Positions 1 to 11,572 of a DNA stretch of 64,000 bases are shown here, in pieces. Under the pieces are notes generated by a model. It had not been told where the DNA came from, searched no databases, and saw only the letters and a program-made list of their open reading frames with translations. The position numbers were made by a program, and so were the translations under genes. Origin of the DNA: Lophium mytilinum (taxonomy: Eukaryota > Ascomycota > Dothideomycetes > Mytilinidiales > Mytilinidiaceae); contig MU004195.1 of the NCBI GenBank assembly GCA_010093605.1, forward strand, positions 250,708 to 314,707, read 5' to 3'. Numbering within the stretch: the stretch's first letter is position 1; each line of letters starts with the position of its first letter.

Positions 1-854
1 GGGCTGGGAGTGTGTTAGCGGGATGAGGAGATGGTACGGATAGAGATGGGAAGAGAAGAAGCAAGCGGGAGAGGGAGGATGAGGAAGCGGGGGAATTTGA
101 CAAGAAGAAAAGAGGGTACCATAAGGAATTAGGTGCTATGAGAGAAGGTGTGTGGGGAGAGAGGCATTGAATGTGGGCGACGCACACCTTGTATCGTGTT
201 GAGGAGAAGTGGGATGCGATTTGCTCATATACGGCATGAACATGCTCAGCTTCGTAGGCTTCGCCTCGCAGATCTGAGTCTGCCATGGCGAGCACAAGAG
301 GAGGGAATACTCAAGGTCGAGTCTTCATGGTGTTGATGCTGAAGTCGAGCATTGCGGGCAGTTTTGCTGACCTGTCCTGTCAAAGCTTTAGTTCCCCTTC
401 GGGAATGCCGGGGCGAGAACTTCGTCCCCGACGTCAACGACGTCTTTTCTGATATACCACAACCTCACACCTGCACAGCTACCATCAATTGCAACTCGGT
501 TGCAGAACTCTTGCTTGTATCATTGCGAGGGATCTGCTCTCTCTCTGCTGTAGAAAAACTTCTCCACCAACCTCACAACCCTCCATGTTTTCGCACATAC
601 ACCCCCGAGGACCCGCCAGCGACCGCTGGCAGCACACATTTCCCTTTATTCTCGTGTACAGTAGTATCTGCATGTGACTTTTGGTTTCTGTCCAATTTCT
701 AGTCTCTTTTGGGGTCGAAAGTGTGCCGCTGTGATATTTTCACACCGCTGACCTTCACCTTTACCTTCACCTCTGTCGCTTCTATTGACTTCCTATTGTT
801 CTTGCAATTTTCCTATTGTGAATCTTCCAATCCAGCCCTGTCCCAGCTTTCGCC
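1..854. other. 5' edge and upstream region of the ubiquitin protease gene
   Basis: No convincing gene is visible; open frames here are short, overlap on both strands and show no family motif. The first 120 bases are strongly purine-rich on the + strand. Pyrimidine-rich stretches around 740-850, just before the ATG at 855, resemble the CT-rich tracts common in filamentous fungal promoters. Confidence 0.5.
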
Positions 855-2436
855 ATGGCACCACTCCTATTGTCTTCAGCAATGCTCCCGGCCGGGAGAA
901 TAAGAACAATGGCTTCAATACGAAGGAAGAGAAGGCGCCGGGAGCTACTATATAAGCTTCTCGACGACATCTTGGGAATGATGAACTCCAAGTCCTCTTC
1001 GTCCTTCGAACTTCCTGTCTACGACTCAATTTCCCTGACATACCATCGTCTTTTCATCCCTCCGACAGCTGCTGGTCAGTTAGCCCTGGAGCACCATCCT
1101 GCACGCACCGCCCTTGCAAAACTCCTCAACAACCCGATCAATTGGCAGTCTGCGACCAAAATGACGTTCGAGAACGAACGACGTCTCCGCCCTCGCAAGC
1201 TCAAGGGCGGCTCAGGTGTGCAAAAGACACGTCACGATAACGTGAGTTCAGCTTCATTCTCAACCCTCTTGTTTTCCTGATGGATTTTGACTAACCTTTT
1301 GCCAGACCTCCCGAATCTCCAAGTCGTGGCCGCTACGCTGCACGAAGCTTCGCACCCCGAAGGGCCTCCACAACCCGCTGAACTTCTGTTACCGTCGTAG
1401 CGTTATGCAGTCCCTTTTACACCTCCCCCAGCTGCTGCATTGGATCGACTCCCATAATCGGGGTCTAAACGTCTGCGCTTTTGCCGCCCCTTCGACCAGC
1501 TCTGGAGCTCCCCCTAGTAGCGACAACCCAGCCAAAACTGCGCCGAAATCGCCGCAATGTCTAGCCTGTGAGATGAAAGCTCTGATTCCGCGCTACTGGG
1601 ACCCAGAAAACCCTCACGCCGAGGTCCCCAGAGTCGCTGTAACTTCTTTTGACAACGTCGTCCGAGCCTCACCCGTCGTGCGCGCTTCTAGCCTCTCAAT
1701 GCACGCTCAGGAGGACGCAGAGCAGTTCCTCTCGGTACTACTCAACGCGTTCGAGTCGTCAGTATCGTAAGTAACTCTTCGTTATGTCTCAAAACGCCCA
1801 ATGCTAACAGTTCCTACCAGAACCACCGCCTGGACGGACCAATTCGCGTCGCTGTTTCGCCTTCAAGCGACTAATACTGACACTTGCGCCTGCGGAACCG
1901 CCACACATCCTACTGCTGGTGCCGAAACCACCCTCCGCCTCCACCCAACTGGCCGAAATGACACCATTAATGCCGCATTTCGTCGCCATTTCAGCCCCAC
2001 CAAGCTTGAGAAGCGCTGCGCTGCGTGCTCCGGTCCTGCCAAGAACGGCAAATTGCCACCAAGCCGCGTGCACACTCGCACACAAACCGTGGACGCTGGC
2101 CCGGAGCTCCTTGTGGTTCAACTGACTATCTATGATGATTACGGCAACATTAGCAAGAATGGCACCAAGTTTGACGACTTCCTAGACCTCACGAAGTATC
2201 AAACGGACAAAGATCTGCCATTAAAGTACAAGTTGTCATCAGTAGTATGCCATCAAGGCGCGGCGATCACCGGAGGCCACTACGTGGCGCACGTGTCTGG
2301 CCCTCAGCGTACGCACATCATCTCGGACAAAGTTGTGCGCAAAACGTCCCCTCCAAGCCTCACAAGCGCGGCACAAGTCGTCCCGGGATTGGGCAGGTTC
2401 TCGCCGTATCTTCTCTTCTATGTGAAGATAGCGTAA
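855..2436 (+). CDS. ubiquitin carboxyl-terminal hydrolase (USP family, C19)
   Basis: Three exons, 855-1241, 1306-1766 and 1821-2436, encode about 487 residues. The introns have GTGAGT and GTAAGT donors with CTAAC branch sites and join in frame. USP enzymes are cysteine proteases that remove ubiquitin from substrates. The Cys box is GLHNPLNFCYRRS with the nucleophile near residue 157; it is atypical because most USPs have a GNTCYMN-type box. The His box GGHYVAHV lies near residue 436 and is followed by a PYLLFY segment close to the C-terminus, as in the family. Between them CAC and CAAC motifs could form the zinc ribbon in the USP fingers region. The protein is short for a USP, with a basic roughly 145-residue N-terminus and no other domain. 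The start has a good context (GCCATGG). Specific substrate is unknown. Confidence 0.85.
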
Positions 2437-2699
2437 ACGCTTAGGGGCCTCAGCGTAGTCGTGTCCGGTGGGTTGAGTGGTTGTTTTGGTTGTCTTTGGT
2501 GCATGTTTTCTCATTTCTGACCCCATTTTGGGGCCTTGAGTATATATTATCAGCTTATGTGTCCTTTTCTGCTTTTTCTGCTTCTTTTCCTTTTGTTGGA
2601 ATATCTTTACGCATAGCATAGCCCGGTGTTCCGGTTATTTGTTAGTATATATACCCAGTGTGAATGAAGTCTTTTCTCTCTCATATATTGGACCCCTAT

Positions 2700-3655
2700 T
2701 GGTACGCACTTGACAATGTAGGTGCACGTCTCTGGTCCTCCATGCCTAATCATCTTTCAGAATCACATGATGTCATTTCCTGAGGTGTTCAGATTGGAGC
2801 AGTCCTTTGACAGTGTAGGTGACCGTCTGTAGTCCTTCTGGCCTATCCACCCTTCAAAACCACATGATGTCATTTCCGGGGCGCCCAGATCAGAGCAGTC
2901 ATTGCGAGGGTGCCCAGAATATAGAGAATCACGGCTCTCTCTCAATCGGACATGCTTTTTTACGCTTTTGGCAAGGTAGGCCACCGCCTCTAGCCCTCCA
3001 GGCCTATACGTCCTCCAAGATCACATGATGTCATTTCCGGGGCGCCCAGAGCAGAGCAGCGTTTGCGAGGGTACCTAGAATGGATAGATTGGTTGCCCTC
3101 TCTCATTCCGACGTGTTTAGATACGCTCTTGGCAGGATGGACTAGCGTCTGTGGTCCTCCGGGCCTATGCGTCTTTCAAATTTACGCGATGTCATTTCAG
3201 GGGCATCTAGATTAGGACAGTGCTTGTGAGGGTATCTAGAATGGATAAATTAGCTGTCCTCTCTCAATCAGATATGTTTTGGTACGCTTTTGGCAGGTAG
3301 GATAACGTCTATGGCCCTCCAAGCCTATCCATCTTTTAATATCACACGATGTCATTTCCGGAGCGCCCAATCCAGAGCAGGCTTTGTGAGGGTACCCAGA
3401 ATGGATGAATTGTTTCTTTCTCTCAAATTGGGCATCACTCGCTACGCTTTTGGCAAGGTAGATACACGTCTATGGTCCTTCAGGCCTAATCACCTCTCAA
3501 ATTTGCAAGATGTGAATTCCTAGGGCGCTCAGAGTAAATCAGCCTTTGCACAATGTGAGCGCACTTCTGTGGTCCTCCATGCCTATCCATCTTTCGAAAT
3601 CACAAGATGTCATTTTGTAAGGTGCTCAGATTAGAGCAGTCGCCCTGTAGTAACA
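2700..3655. repeat. degenerate tandem array with 161-bp and 97-bp units
   Basis: The core GATGTCATTT, degenerate in one copy, starts at 2769, 2866, 3027, 3188, 3348, 3509 and 3606. The spacings are 97, 161, 161, 160, 161 and 97. A second marker (GCCTA) at 2744, 2841, 3002, 3163, 3323, 3484 and 3581 gives exactly the same series. The 161-bp unit therefore has a 97-bp part in seven copies plus a 64-bp part (around GAGGGTACC...GAATGGAT) in four. The short units lie at both edges. Copies differ by many transitions. The array fills the gap between the 3' ends of two convergent genes; short open frames in it are repeat shadows. Confidence 0.9.
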
Positions 3656-3904
3656 ATCAGGTTTTCGATTCCATGCTTTCTTATAGGTTTATGCGGTCAT
3701 AGTTGTAAAAACCATGGTATCCGTCCCCCCTACCCCGAAAATGCCCAAAAACTCCCAAACAATGCCGCCATAGTGAGAGCGCTTTGCGCCAAAGAGTACA
3801 GTAAAACCGCCTTTTAGAGATGCCTGTGCCGCCTCTGGAGCATTCGAGCATCTCCATCGGTAGCCGGCAGCGGAAAATCACGCTTAACAAGGAACCACGA
3901 CCCG

Positions 3905-6900
3905 TCATCGCGTTTCCCACCAATGCTTCTTCCTCTCGCCCCCTCCTGCATTCTCCGCACTCCGATCCGTCCCCTTGGCGGCGAGGTGGTAGTCCCATCG
4001 CTCCCTCTGCTCCCAGAACCACCACCGGCCCAACATCTCTGCTTTCTGGATCCACTCGGCCGCCGCTTCGCCTTCTTCTCCTTCCATGTCTTTTTTGACC
4101 TTCTTGACCAGCTTTTCGATCGTCCATGCTTCGATCGGGTGCTCTTCTGCTGGGTCTTTCACTACATCTGTGAACCGGAGCTCCGAGCTCGAGCATAGAG
4201 GGAAGACCAATCGGTAAGAAGTTGCGGCAGACGAGATAACCATGACGCTGCCGCCTGGGTTGATGACGCCGAAGTACCAGAGCTGGCGTCCGTCTTTCTC
4301 GGGGACGAAGGTGCGGATGAGTGATTGGCCTTGGTATTGCTGAATCAAATGTTGTGCGGTTTCCGTGGCTGGAGCATCTAGCGAGTGGGTTTGAATGAGG
4401 AGGTCGAGGAGGGTTGGGATGATGGAAATGGAGGTTGTTTTGGCGTTAATCTGAACGCGAGGGAGGTTGGGGTGGACAAAAAGGAGGGGAACGCGGAAGT
4501 TGTTGATGTGGCCGTTTTCGAAAGTTGAGGTGCTACCGTCGATTGTGTCGAAGGTCATGCCGCTGAAACTGGGTTAGTAATGAAATGAAGGAACCTGATA
4601 GGGTAGGAAAACGTACTGATCTCCGACTAATACGACGAGGGTTTCGTTAAGCACACCAACTTCTTCCAGCATATTGAAGATTGTGTAGATCCACTCGTCT
4701 TGGTACTTGACCGTGTTTAGATAGGCGTTGAATGAGTCTTCAGCACCCCACCGGTTTCTCGCCATGTAGTCCTCATCTTTGCCCCAGTGCTTTGGAGTGG
4801 AATACGGATGGTGTGTTGAGCTTGTGATGTGAGACAAAAACAAGCGCTTGTTGCGTGCTTCCGCGTCCGTGAATAGATCGCGCATGTAAGGCAGCACCTC
4901 CGTCTCTGGAAACCCGAAATAATTGCTCTCAGGCTGTTTAGGTGGGTAATACTTTGAAGAGGAGTTTAGCAGTGTTGACTTCATAATGGCCTTCCGGAAA
5001 CCCATATGATCGTCCAGAATGTCCTGTGAGTCGAATTGATCGGTAATTGATTGAACGATTACGGACTCCCAGTCTGAAGATAGGAAACTGTTCTCGGCAT
5101 CGTCCCTCTCCTCCTTCGATGCAGTTTCGTTCTGGTGTTTGTTGAAAAGGTCTAGTATATGCGGGATACAAGGCTGGTAAATGTGGCCCTTCACCTCCTC
5201 GGTGAAATCCACTGGTAATGGCTCTACGCCACAATGCCCGCCAACCAAGCTCTTGAAAGTATATCCCGCTCCAGTGTACGCTCCTTGGACATTGATGCCT
5301 CCGAAAGACTCGTTGAAGCGATCTGTCCATTTCGAAGGCGCAGCTCCATGAACTTCGTTGATTGCGAGGTTTTCGAAGCCCATAGACTCGCCTGTCAGTA
5401 AGCTGGCAATCGGTGTCATCTCGAAGAGCTTCTCGTCCAGCTTATGCATGTCATCGAAACGGCTCCAAGATTCCCGGATAATGTCGTGAATCCTGCTATC
5501 CTTTTTGAAGGGAAAGATGTCCTTCCGTGTACTTTCGAGCGTAAGCACTACGACATGCTTGATCGATGGTCGCGTTTCCTGATCTGCAAAGGCATTACTA
5601 AGGCTGCCTAGGATGTCCTGGTCCAAATTGCTGATCCGCAACGGGTCGCAGCTTGGGTCATAAAACTTCAGGCTGTCGGTACCGTTCCGTGCAACACACT
5701 TCGCGGACTGTGGCATCCAGCCAGCAAAATTCCCATCAGGCTGTTCCCAAGTCGCATTGGCAAGAAGTTTCTCAAACGGGAAGTTGACGGGCTTGGGCGG
5801 ACGTGGTAGACAGAACTCGGAGTTCCTAGCATTGAAAAGCAAGGATCCGAAGAGCGTGAAGGGTAGTGAGCCTGACATGTGCGCGTAAGGCTGAGTCGTT
5901 GGGCGGACCACTTGAAGGACTGCACAACCACCGACAGCGGCAAGAACTGCAAGCACGACCAGCAGCGTCCTCCGTCTACTAGGGCCCACGGGCTTTTCCT
6001 CGAGTTCCCTGTCCGTGTGTTAGCACTTTCCTGAAGACAATGGCGCAAGTCGTGAGCCTGTGCCCGCCACTGTTCGAAATACGTCAAGGAATCATAAGCC
6101 CATCGAAAGGCGGTGGATTGAGACCTCAACGCAAGGAGAAACCAGAGGGATCCGCCTTGCTGGCCTCAACGCGCCGCACTTCCAGATCTAATGACCTCTT
6201 GAAGCATCTGAGTAGTGTTGTGTGCGGGATAGTAACTAGCGTGGGGGCAATAGATAGACATACTCTTCATCTGAGTCCTCGTCGTCGTCCGAGTGACGAG
6301 AGACTTTACTATAACCAGTGTTCTTCTTGAATACGACCTGACGGAGAGCTTTGAATGCCGAAGCAATGTCTCCAAACACTCTGTCAATGAAATCGTAGTA
6401 TCGCGGTGTGAGAAGCCAGGATATGGCAACGAAGCACAAGAAGGCCAGGGCAAATTTCGGGAAGCCAGACATGAGCAGCTTCATGCCGGCAGGGTCGTTC
6501 GCGAAGTTGCCAGCAGCGAGCCATTGCACTTCTCCGCCGGTTTCGAGGTAGAAAGAGACTTGGGCAGCAGAAGCAGAGGTAGTGATGAGGCTGGGTGGTA
6601 ATTAGTATGGAGCGACGACTGGAGACGGATGCTGAACATACGTGAGCAGAGCTCCTGCAATCTTTCTAGGTACCTCGAGCTTGCTCCGGTCTTGTCGAAA
6701 CAGCAGCGTCTTGGACAGAATGACTAGTAGGGCATCTGGCAAAAGGAAGGTCGGGAGGTAGAGGGTCGTCAGTATGATTGGAAGAGATATCCTGTGGCTA
6801 TAGAGATGAAGCAGCTTGCTCGAGAAGGAAGAGACAGTTAGGAGAGTGAGTTGGAACTTGGTGTCCCATAGGAATGAAAAGAAGTTCAGCATCCTCGCCG

Positions 6901-6949
6901 CTCCCCGCATCACCGGTGGAGAACGCGTGCTGGTGTTGTGGTCTGCCAT
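3905..6949 (-). CDS. polytopic membrane protein with sulfatase / alkaline-phosphatase-fold domain
   Basis: Four exons (6949-6642, 6590-6264, 6008-4617, 4562-3905) encode about 894 residues; the lengths sum to a whole frame. The ATG at 6949 has a good context; a longer open frame upstream would need a GTG start. Residues about 25-200 contain several hydrophobic segments, and another lies just after residue 218. The second half is a metal-dependent sulfatase-type domain: an HVVVLTLESTRKD strand, a SLLTG segment, a THHPY motif, and GDHG, which is assembled across the last splice junction. The architecture of membrane helices followed by an extracytoplasmic catalytic domain recalls phosphoglycerol transferase/LTA-synthase-like enzymes, and the fungal relatives are usually annotated only as sulfatase-domain proteins. 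Substrate is unknown. The intron 6009-6263 is 255 nt, longer than the rest, so that boundary is the least certain. Confidence 0.8.
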
Positions 6950-9132
6950 TGCACGCGAGAGAGCAAACGGCGAGCACACGATCACTGCGTCTCAGGCGGT
7001 GGTGTAGTTAGATGAAGCTAGGTCGCGTCACCGGTCTAGGTAGCAGAGAAGTAATGAAACGGAGGTCCCGGCGCCGCCTTGGGGGTACAAAGTCTGTGCA
7101 TGGCAATTGCCCGTCGAAGAAGGCAGCTGCACTGCGCCGGGCGGTGTCAGCCTTTGAACTCATTCACCTGGACTGGAACCGACGCCGTATTCTAAAGAGC
7201 GCCTCTTCACCAACCCGCCGCCGCGCTCGACTGGGACGCAAGCGCAAAGCCCCCGTGGCCCCTGCGCATACGGGCTTAGATTCCTTCGATCCATTCAGGG
7301 AGTGCAGAATCTGCCCTGGCGGTTGTACTGCGGCGTTGTTTGCTAAAAATACGGACTGCAGCATCTCCTAAGTAAGCGCGCTGCACCGCAAAGAATGCTC
7401 GTGTAACCCCCGAATATTCTTGTTCCTGTCGGAATATCCCATCGACTCCAGGACTGCTTCCAGCAAGAGGGGCGGTGCAAGTGGCCGCGCTGATGGAATA
7501 TTGAATAGCATGAGGTGATGGGGTTCCCTGCAGCGCCACAGACTCGGGGCCAGTGACAGTGTGCAGAGTATAGTGGCACCCAGATGGCGGGGACGGCCCC
7601 TCATGCTAAACCAAGAGCGGCGTGTGGGCAGAAGAGCTGAGTGTAGCGGCTGAAGTTTTTGTTCAGGGGGCCGCAGAGTAGGTGAGTCTGGCCCAGCTGG
7701 CCTTTTGATTTTACTAAATCGCGCCATTTCTCGTATTCTTTCCCAACCCCTTCGCTTCTGACTAAGAAAAAGGACAACTGTTCTCGTCACGAGCGCGAGA
7801 CACACCTTCACAACAGAGACGAGTTGCTGTTTCAGTTGGCCCGACACACATGCTGTGTGCCTTCCGCTGCCCCTGCAAGGCTTCGCCGCAACGAAACGTG
7901 CGGGATAATTCCCGGCGGCTCGCTGGTTGGTGTTTCAGACGACTTCCTCGGGTCAGGCGAGGCGATGCAAGGCAGACTTTAGGGAATCCTCCGGCGCTTC
8001 ATGCCGCTGCTCGGAGACGGATTGCAAGAGGTGAGGTCGTTCAATCCTTCGGAAAGGCCACTAGGGAATCCTCGACCTAGCGGCTGTGGAGCCGTTGAAG
8101 CTACTTCTAGGCCCTTGACTTGACAGCGACGGCCCTGCACCGCAAAAGCTTGACCGCGGGAGCCGTGCCAACTGCTTCGCCCAATAGCAGACGCCGGCTG
8201 TGGCCCTACATCTGACACACCCATCAGACCGGCCCACTGCCTACCTGAGGAGTCATTTTGGCGCATCGATTGGGTGCGTAAAGCTGACGTGTCCCTCATT
8301 TCACGCCTCTTCTCCATGGTTGTCCTCTCCCGTTTCCTGCAGCATCATCATGATCACCGCTTCTTGCAAGGTCCTTGCTCCTTCTTCCACCTGCATGTCT
8401 CAGGCAATGCTAAGCTTCACCAAGCCTTGCCAAGCTTTGTAGCTATTCCAGATAGGGTTAAGGTAGGGTCAGATCTGTGAATGATAAGCGGGGGTCCCTG
8501 AGAACTTCCGACGTCCACTCGCATACAGTGGGTCCACCTGGCATGTCGCTAGCTTGAACCCTGGAGAGGATGGTTCTCAACACCTGGAAGATCCACGCAA
8601 CGTACTGACTGGTGTGTGAAGAGATGCTGCCTGGACAATGACCGTGGCGGGGCCTTGGTCCGTTGTCACCCTTTTCCCCTTATTCGGAGCACCCAAGGTC
8701 AGTCGATAAGCCTTCAAGCGTTGCATCTCTCCCCTTTCGATGCCTACTTGATACGACTAGACAGACTGGCCATGGCGAGGTGATCGACCGATAAACAATC
8801 GACCGATGAAAAGCAAAGCTTACGTCCGCGGAATCCTACCGAAATATGCACGACAATCAAATGAGCTCACCGGAACGCATCAAACAAGTCACCGACACGT
8901 GATAAGCGATATCCAATCCACAGTCTCTGCACTATTGAAAGCCGCGTCATTCATCATTAAAGCTCTTATCTCCCACCAGCTAGCTTTGCGATTTCTATTT
9001 ACACGACATGAGCTTGTAATTCCGACTTCACACCCTTCCAGTTTAGCGCATCTCAACATCCTTTCCTCGTACTGACTCCTCCAACTCCCTTCCCTTACCA
9101 CTCAACCACGAAAAATACTTGCTCTTATTTGC
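6950..9132. other. gene-poor stretch
   Basis: About 2.2 kb between the 5' end of the sulfatase-fold gene and the 3' end of the VOC-family gene. Longest open frames (for example the minus-strand one at 7368-7847) lack an ATG start, have basic low-information translations and overlap frames on the other strand. I see no RNA gene or transposon end. It should hold the promoter of the gene reading left from 6949. Confidence 0.5.
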
Positions 9133-9744
9133 TCACTTCACATACGGCCGTCCCCCCTTATGCTCAAACGGCGGCATATTCTCCATATTCTTGATCGACG
9201 CATCACTCTCCCCGGCCTCAAGCCGCTTCACCAACCCTTCCGGATCAAACTCAATCCCCGCGGGATTCGCCGCAAACGCCGGCGTATCCATCGCGATCTT
9301 CGTCTCGGCAACCGACGCATAGTTATCACAGAACGTCTCGATATCATTGCCATCCGGATCCTTGTAGTAAATGCTGGTGGTCGGGCCGTGGTTGACGCAC
9401 CAGTACGGCTCGATGCCGTTGGCCTTACGCTGCCTGTACGCCAGCGCGAGGTCGAAGAGATTGTCGAAGGCAAAGGCGACGTGCACGAGGCCGACGGACG
9501 CGCGAACTTTCGGCTCGCACCATTCGAAGGCGCAGATGCCGATGCGGTGGTGTTCCTCGTCGTAGGTGATGAAGGCGTTGTGGTCGTCTTCGTAGTTCGC
9601 CTCTGCGTTCAGAAATGTCTTGTAGTAGTCCACCAGGTCATGGTAGGTCGAAACTTGCGTCTTCAACACGAAATGCGCGAGGTAGCTTGGTTTGAGGACG
9701 GTCTTGCCCGGGTTGGAAAGAGTGGGAGCTTTGGATGGTGCCAT
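9133..9744 (-). CDS. VOC-superfamily (glyoxalase/extradiol-dioxygenase-like) protein
   Basis: Single exon, 203 residues, ATG at 9744. The frame stays open further upstream, but MAPSKAP is the first good ATG. VOC proteins bind a divalent metal with a 2-His-1-carboxylate set; here H24 (in LAHFV), H88 (in GLVHVAF) and E136 (in DGNDIETF) fit. The spacing matches a two-module beta-alpha-beta-beta-beta fold. The YYKDPDGNDIETF segment is typical of relatives annotated as biphenyl-2,3-diol dioxygenase-like in fungi. It is likely a soluble cytosolic enzyme; the substrate cannot be told from sequence. The next gene (AIF-like flavoprotein) lies upstream on the same strand, about 500 bases away. Confidence 0.85.
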   Translation of the reverse strand: MAPSKAPTLSNPGKTVLKPSYLAHFVLKTQVSTYHDLVDYYKTFLNAEANYEDDHNAFITYDEEHHRIGICAFEWCEPKVRASVGLVHVAFAFDNLFDLALAYRQRKANGIEPYWCVNHGPTTSIYYKDPDGNDIETFCDNYASVAETKIAMDTPAFAANPAGIEFDPEGLVKRLEAGESDASIKNMENMPPFEHKGGRPYVK

Positions 9745-10246
9745 GTTTGTTGGAGGTCGACAACGTTGTCGCGTAGATGCTATATCAAGATAAGTTGTAA
9801 GAGTATACCTTATTATTTTATACTTCACTCCTTTTGGCCCCCCAGACAATCCTATTTGAGAATTACAAACCAAAAGCGGATGCGGAAGCATTGCGGCTGG
9901 GTCCCATCGCATTTACCGAATATTCCCACTTCCGAAAAGCCTCAATTCGGACCCACGCGTCTCGCCCATCCGAAGCTTGAAGTCGCCTCCACGAATGTTA
10001 GGGCTGAATATACCACGCATCTTGGCACTGTTCGCATGCTTCAGACGATCGCGGAGGTTTTTGTAAGCAGGCATGTGGATACCGGTGCGCCGGGAAGAAC
10101 CTAGCCGTGAGAGCTGGCACATGGAGACGAGGCAGCCTCGTCGGGAATGAGACCAGGGCTTTTCATTTCTAAGCTGACCAACTCTTCGACTACCCCAGTC
10201 CTTCAACTCATACTCACAGACGGATAGACTGGCGAAAGCTTTCGAA
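9745..10246. other. spacer between two minus-strand genes
   Basis: About 500 bases that must contain the promoter of the VOC-family gene and the 3' end of the flavoprotein gene. An A+T-rich patch at about 9790-9830 contains a TATTATTTTATA-like stretch upstream of the ATG at 9744. No further gene is visible. Confidence 0.5.
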
Positions 10247-11572
10247 TCACGGCTTCACGAAGTCTGCCCCTGCCACCAATCCAGGCACTTTCTCGAAGAA
10301 CATAGTCCTCGACTTCTCCAACCACACCACCCAGCTCGGCACTCTCCACCCGTAGAACACGCCCACGCCGCCCTCTGGCCCGATGGGCATGACCTGCCGT
10401 TCAGACTCAACGTGTTTGAACGTGCGTTCCTTCAAGACCGGCGGCATCGTAGTTCCCGCTCGCTTGCCGTGCTTTTCCTGCGCCGCGACAGCAAGTACGT
10501 GCAGATCGAACCATACCGAGTAGCAAAGTGGCGCCACAGCTTCTTTCGCGTCGAAGATGTTCCCACACGAGTACGACGCAACGTCTCCGATGGCATAGAC
10601 TCCCACTGGAGCATCGAGAACGCGGAGGGTTGTCGTATTTGTAGCAACACGAAGCCGCGAGTCCAGCCATGCTTTCGGCAGGAAGCAAGTGTTCGGTCGA
10701 CCGCCCGTGGCATCGATGACAAGGTCGAACTCCTCGGTGTTCCCGTCGCTGAACTCCAGAACCGTTTTGCTGTTCGCAGTCTCCTTGGAAGAGAGGATTT
10801 TCATTCCGTGAATGGTGATCACGTTGAGGGCCTCGAGTTGCTTCTCCGCCTCTGCACTGACGCCGGTGTGCTTTAGGTTGGAGAGGAGACGAGTTGTGCT
10901 CGATAGAAGAATGATGTCTTTGTCTTTGTAGCGGTATGCAATCTCCCCGGCGGTTTCGACTCCAGATGCTCCGCCACCCACAATGGCAATCCGCTGGGCT
11001 TTTGGAAGACGAGTGTGTAGGTCCTGAAATGCGTCTCTGGTAATGGTGTAGTCTCCGTGGAGCGTCCACAGAGGGCTCTGGCTCGTAGTCCCAGTAGCGA
11101 TAATCAGAGAAGCGTATTTCAACCCACTAACTGACTCTTTCCTAGGCTTCTTCACCATCACCCTCATGTCGAACTCATCGATGCCGACTGCCTCGCCTTG
11201 GACGAACGTGAAGAGGTCTGGGTCATAGTCTTTGAAAGCCTCTGGAATTGATCGAAATGACTGATCCAGTGGGACGGCTTGGGCAGAGGTGAGAGCTCGC
11301 GGAGCTCCGACTTTGAAGAAGAAGTGAGTGGATGGTGAGACGAGTGTAACTGTGTAGGTGCCGACACCCATTGAGTTGAGCGGCGGTAGAACGTGGCGGA
11401 GGAGGTAGTGAGCAGTGGGGATGCCAGCGAAGTTAGCCCCGAGCACGACTATGTTATGGATATCGACGCTGGGAGGTACTGTGATACGGAGTGAAGACAT
11501 GGTTGTTGTGGTAGATGTGGCTGGTCTAGGAGCTTGGTGAAGGGATGTACGACTTCGAAGCGCAGCTTCCAT
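10247..11572 (-). CDS. AIF-like FAD/NAD(P)H oxidoreductase
   Basis: Single exon, 441 residues, ATG at 11572; a second in-frame ATG 24 codons later (MSSLRIT) could be the real start. The class is a two-dinucleotide-binding flavoprotein of the pyridine nucleotide-disulfide reductase fold. The FAD-binding beta-alpha-beta is VVLGANFAGIPTAHYLL and the NAD(P)H-binding one is IVGGGASGVETAGE. DATGGRPN and YAIGDVA segments match the second FAD contacts. The closest known group is the AIF/AMID/FSP1-type reductases, which pass electrons from NAD(P)H to quinones. No clear mitochondrial presequence or membrane helix is seen, so location is open. Confidence 0.85.
   Translation of the reverse strand: MEAALRSRTSLHQAPRPATSTTTTMSSLRITVPPSVDIHNIVVLGANFAGIPTAHYLLRHVLPPLNSMGVGTYTVTLVSPSTHFFFKVGAPRALTSAQAVPLDQSFRSIPEAFKDYDPDLFTFVQGEAVGIDEFDMRVMVKKPRKESVSGLKYASLIIATGTTSQSPLWTLHGDYTITRDAFQDLHTRLPKAQRIAIVGGGASGVETAGEIAYRYKDKDIILLSSTTRLLSNLKHTGVSAEAEKQLEALNVITIHGMKILSSKETANSKTVLEFSDGNTEEFDLVIDATGGRPNTCFLPKAWLDSRLRVATNTTTLRVLDAPVGVYAIGDVASYSCGNIFDAKEAVAPLCYSVWFDLHVLAVAAQEKHGKRAGTTMPPVLKERTFKHVESERQVMPIGPEGGVGVFYGWRVPSWVVWLEKSRTMFFEKVPGLVAGADFVKP

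Noticed and set aside
2700-3655. CRISPR-like or transposon reading of the repeat array
   Set aside because: Units are long, diverged and directly adjacent without unique spacers, and there are no terminal inverted repeats or coding remnants.
7368-7847. 159-codon minus-strand open frame
   Set aside because: It starts with GTG rather than ATG, has a basic low-information translation, and overlaps several frames of similar quality.
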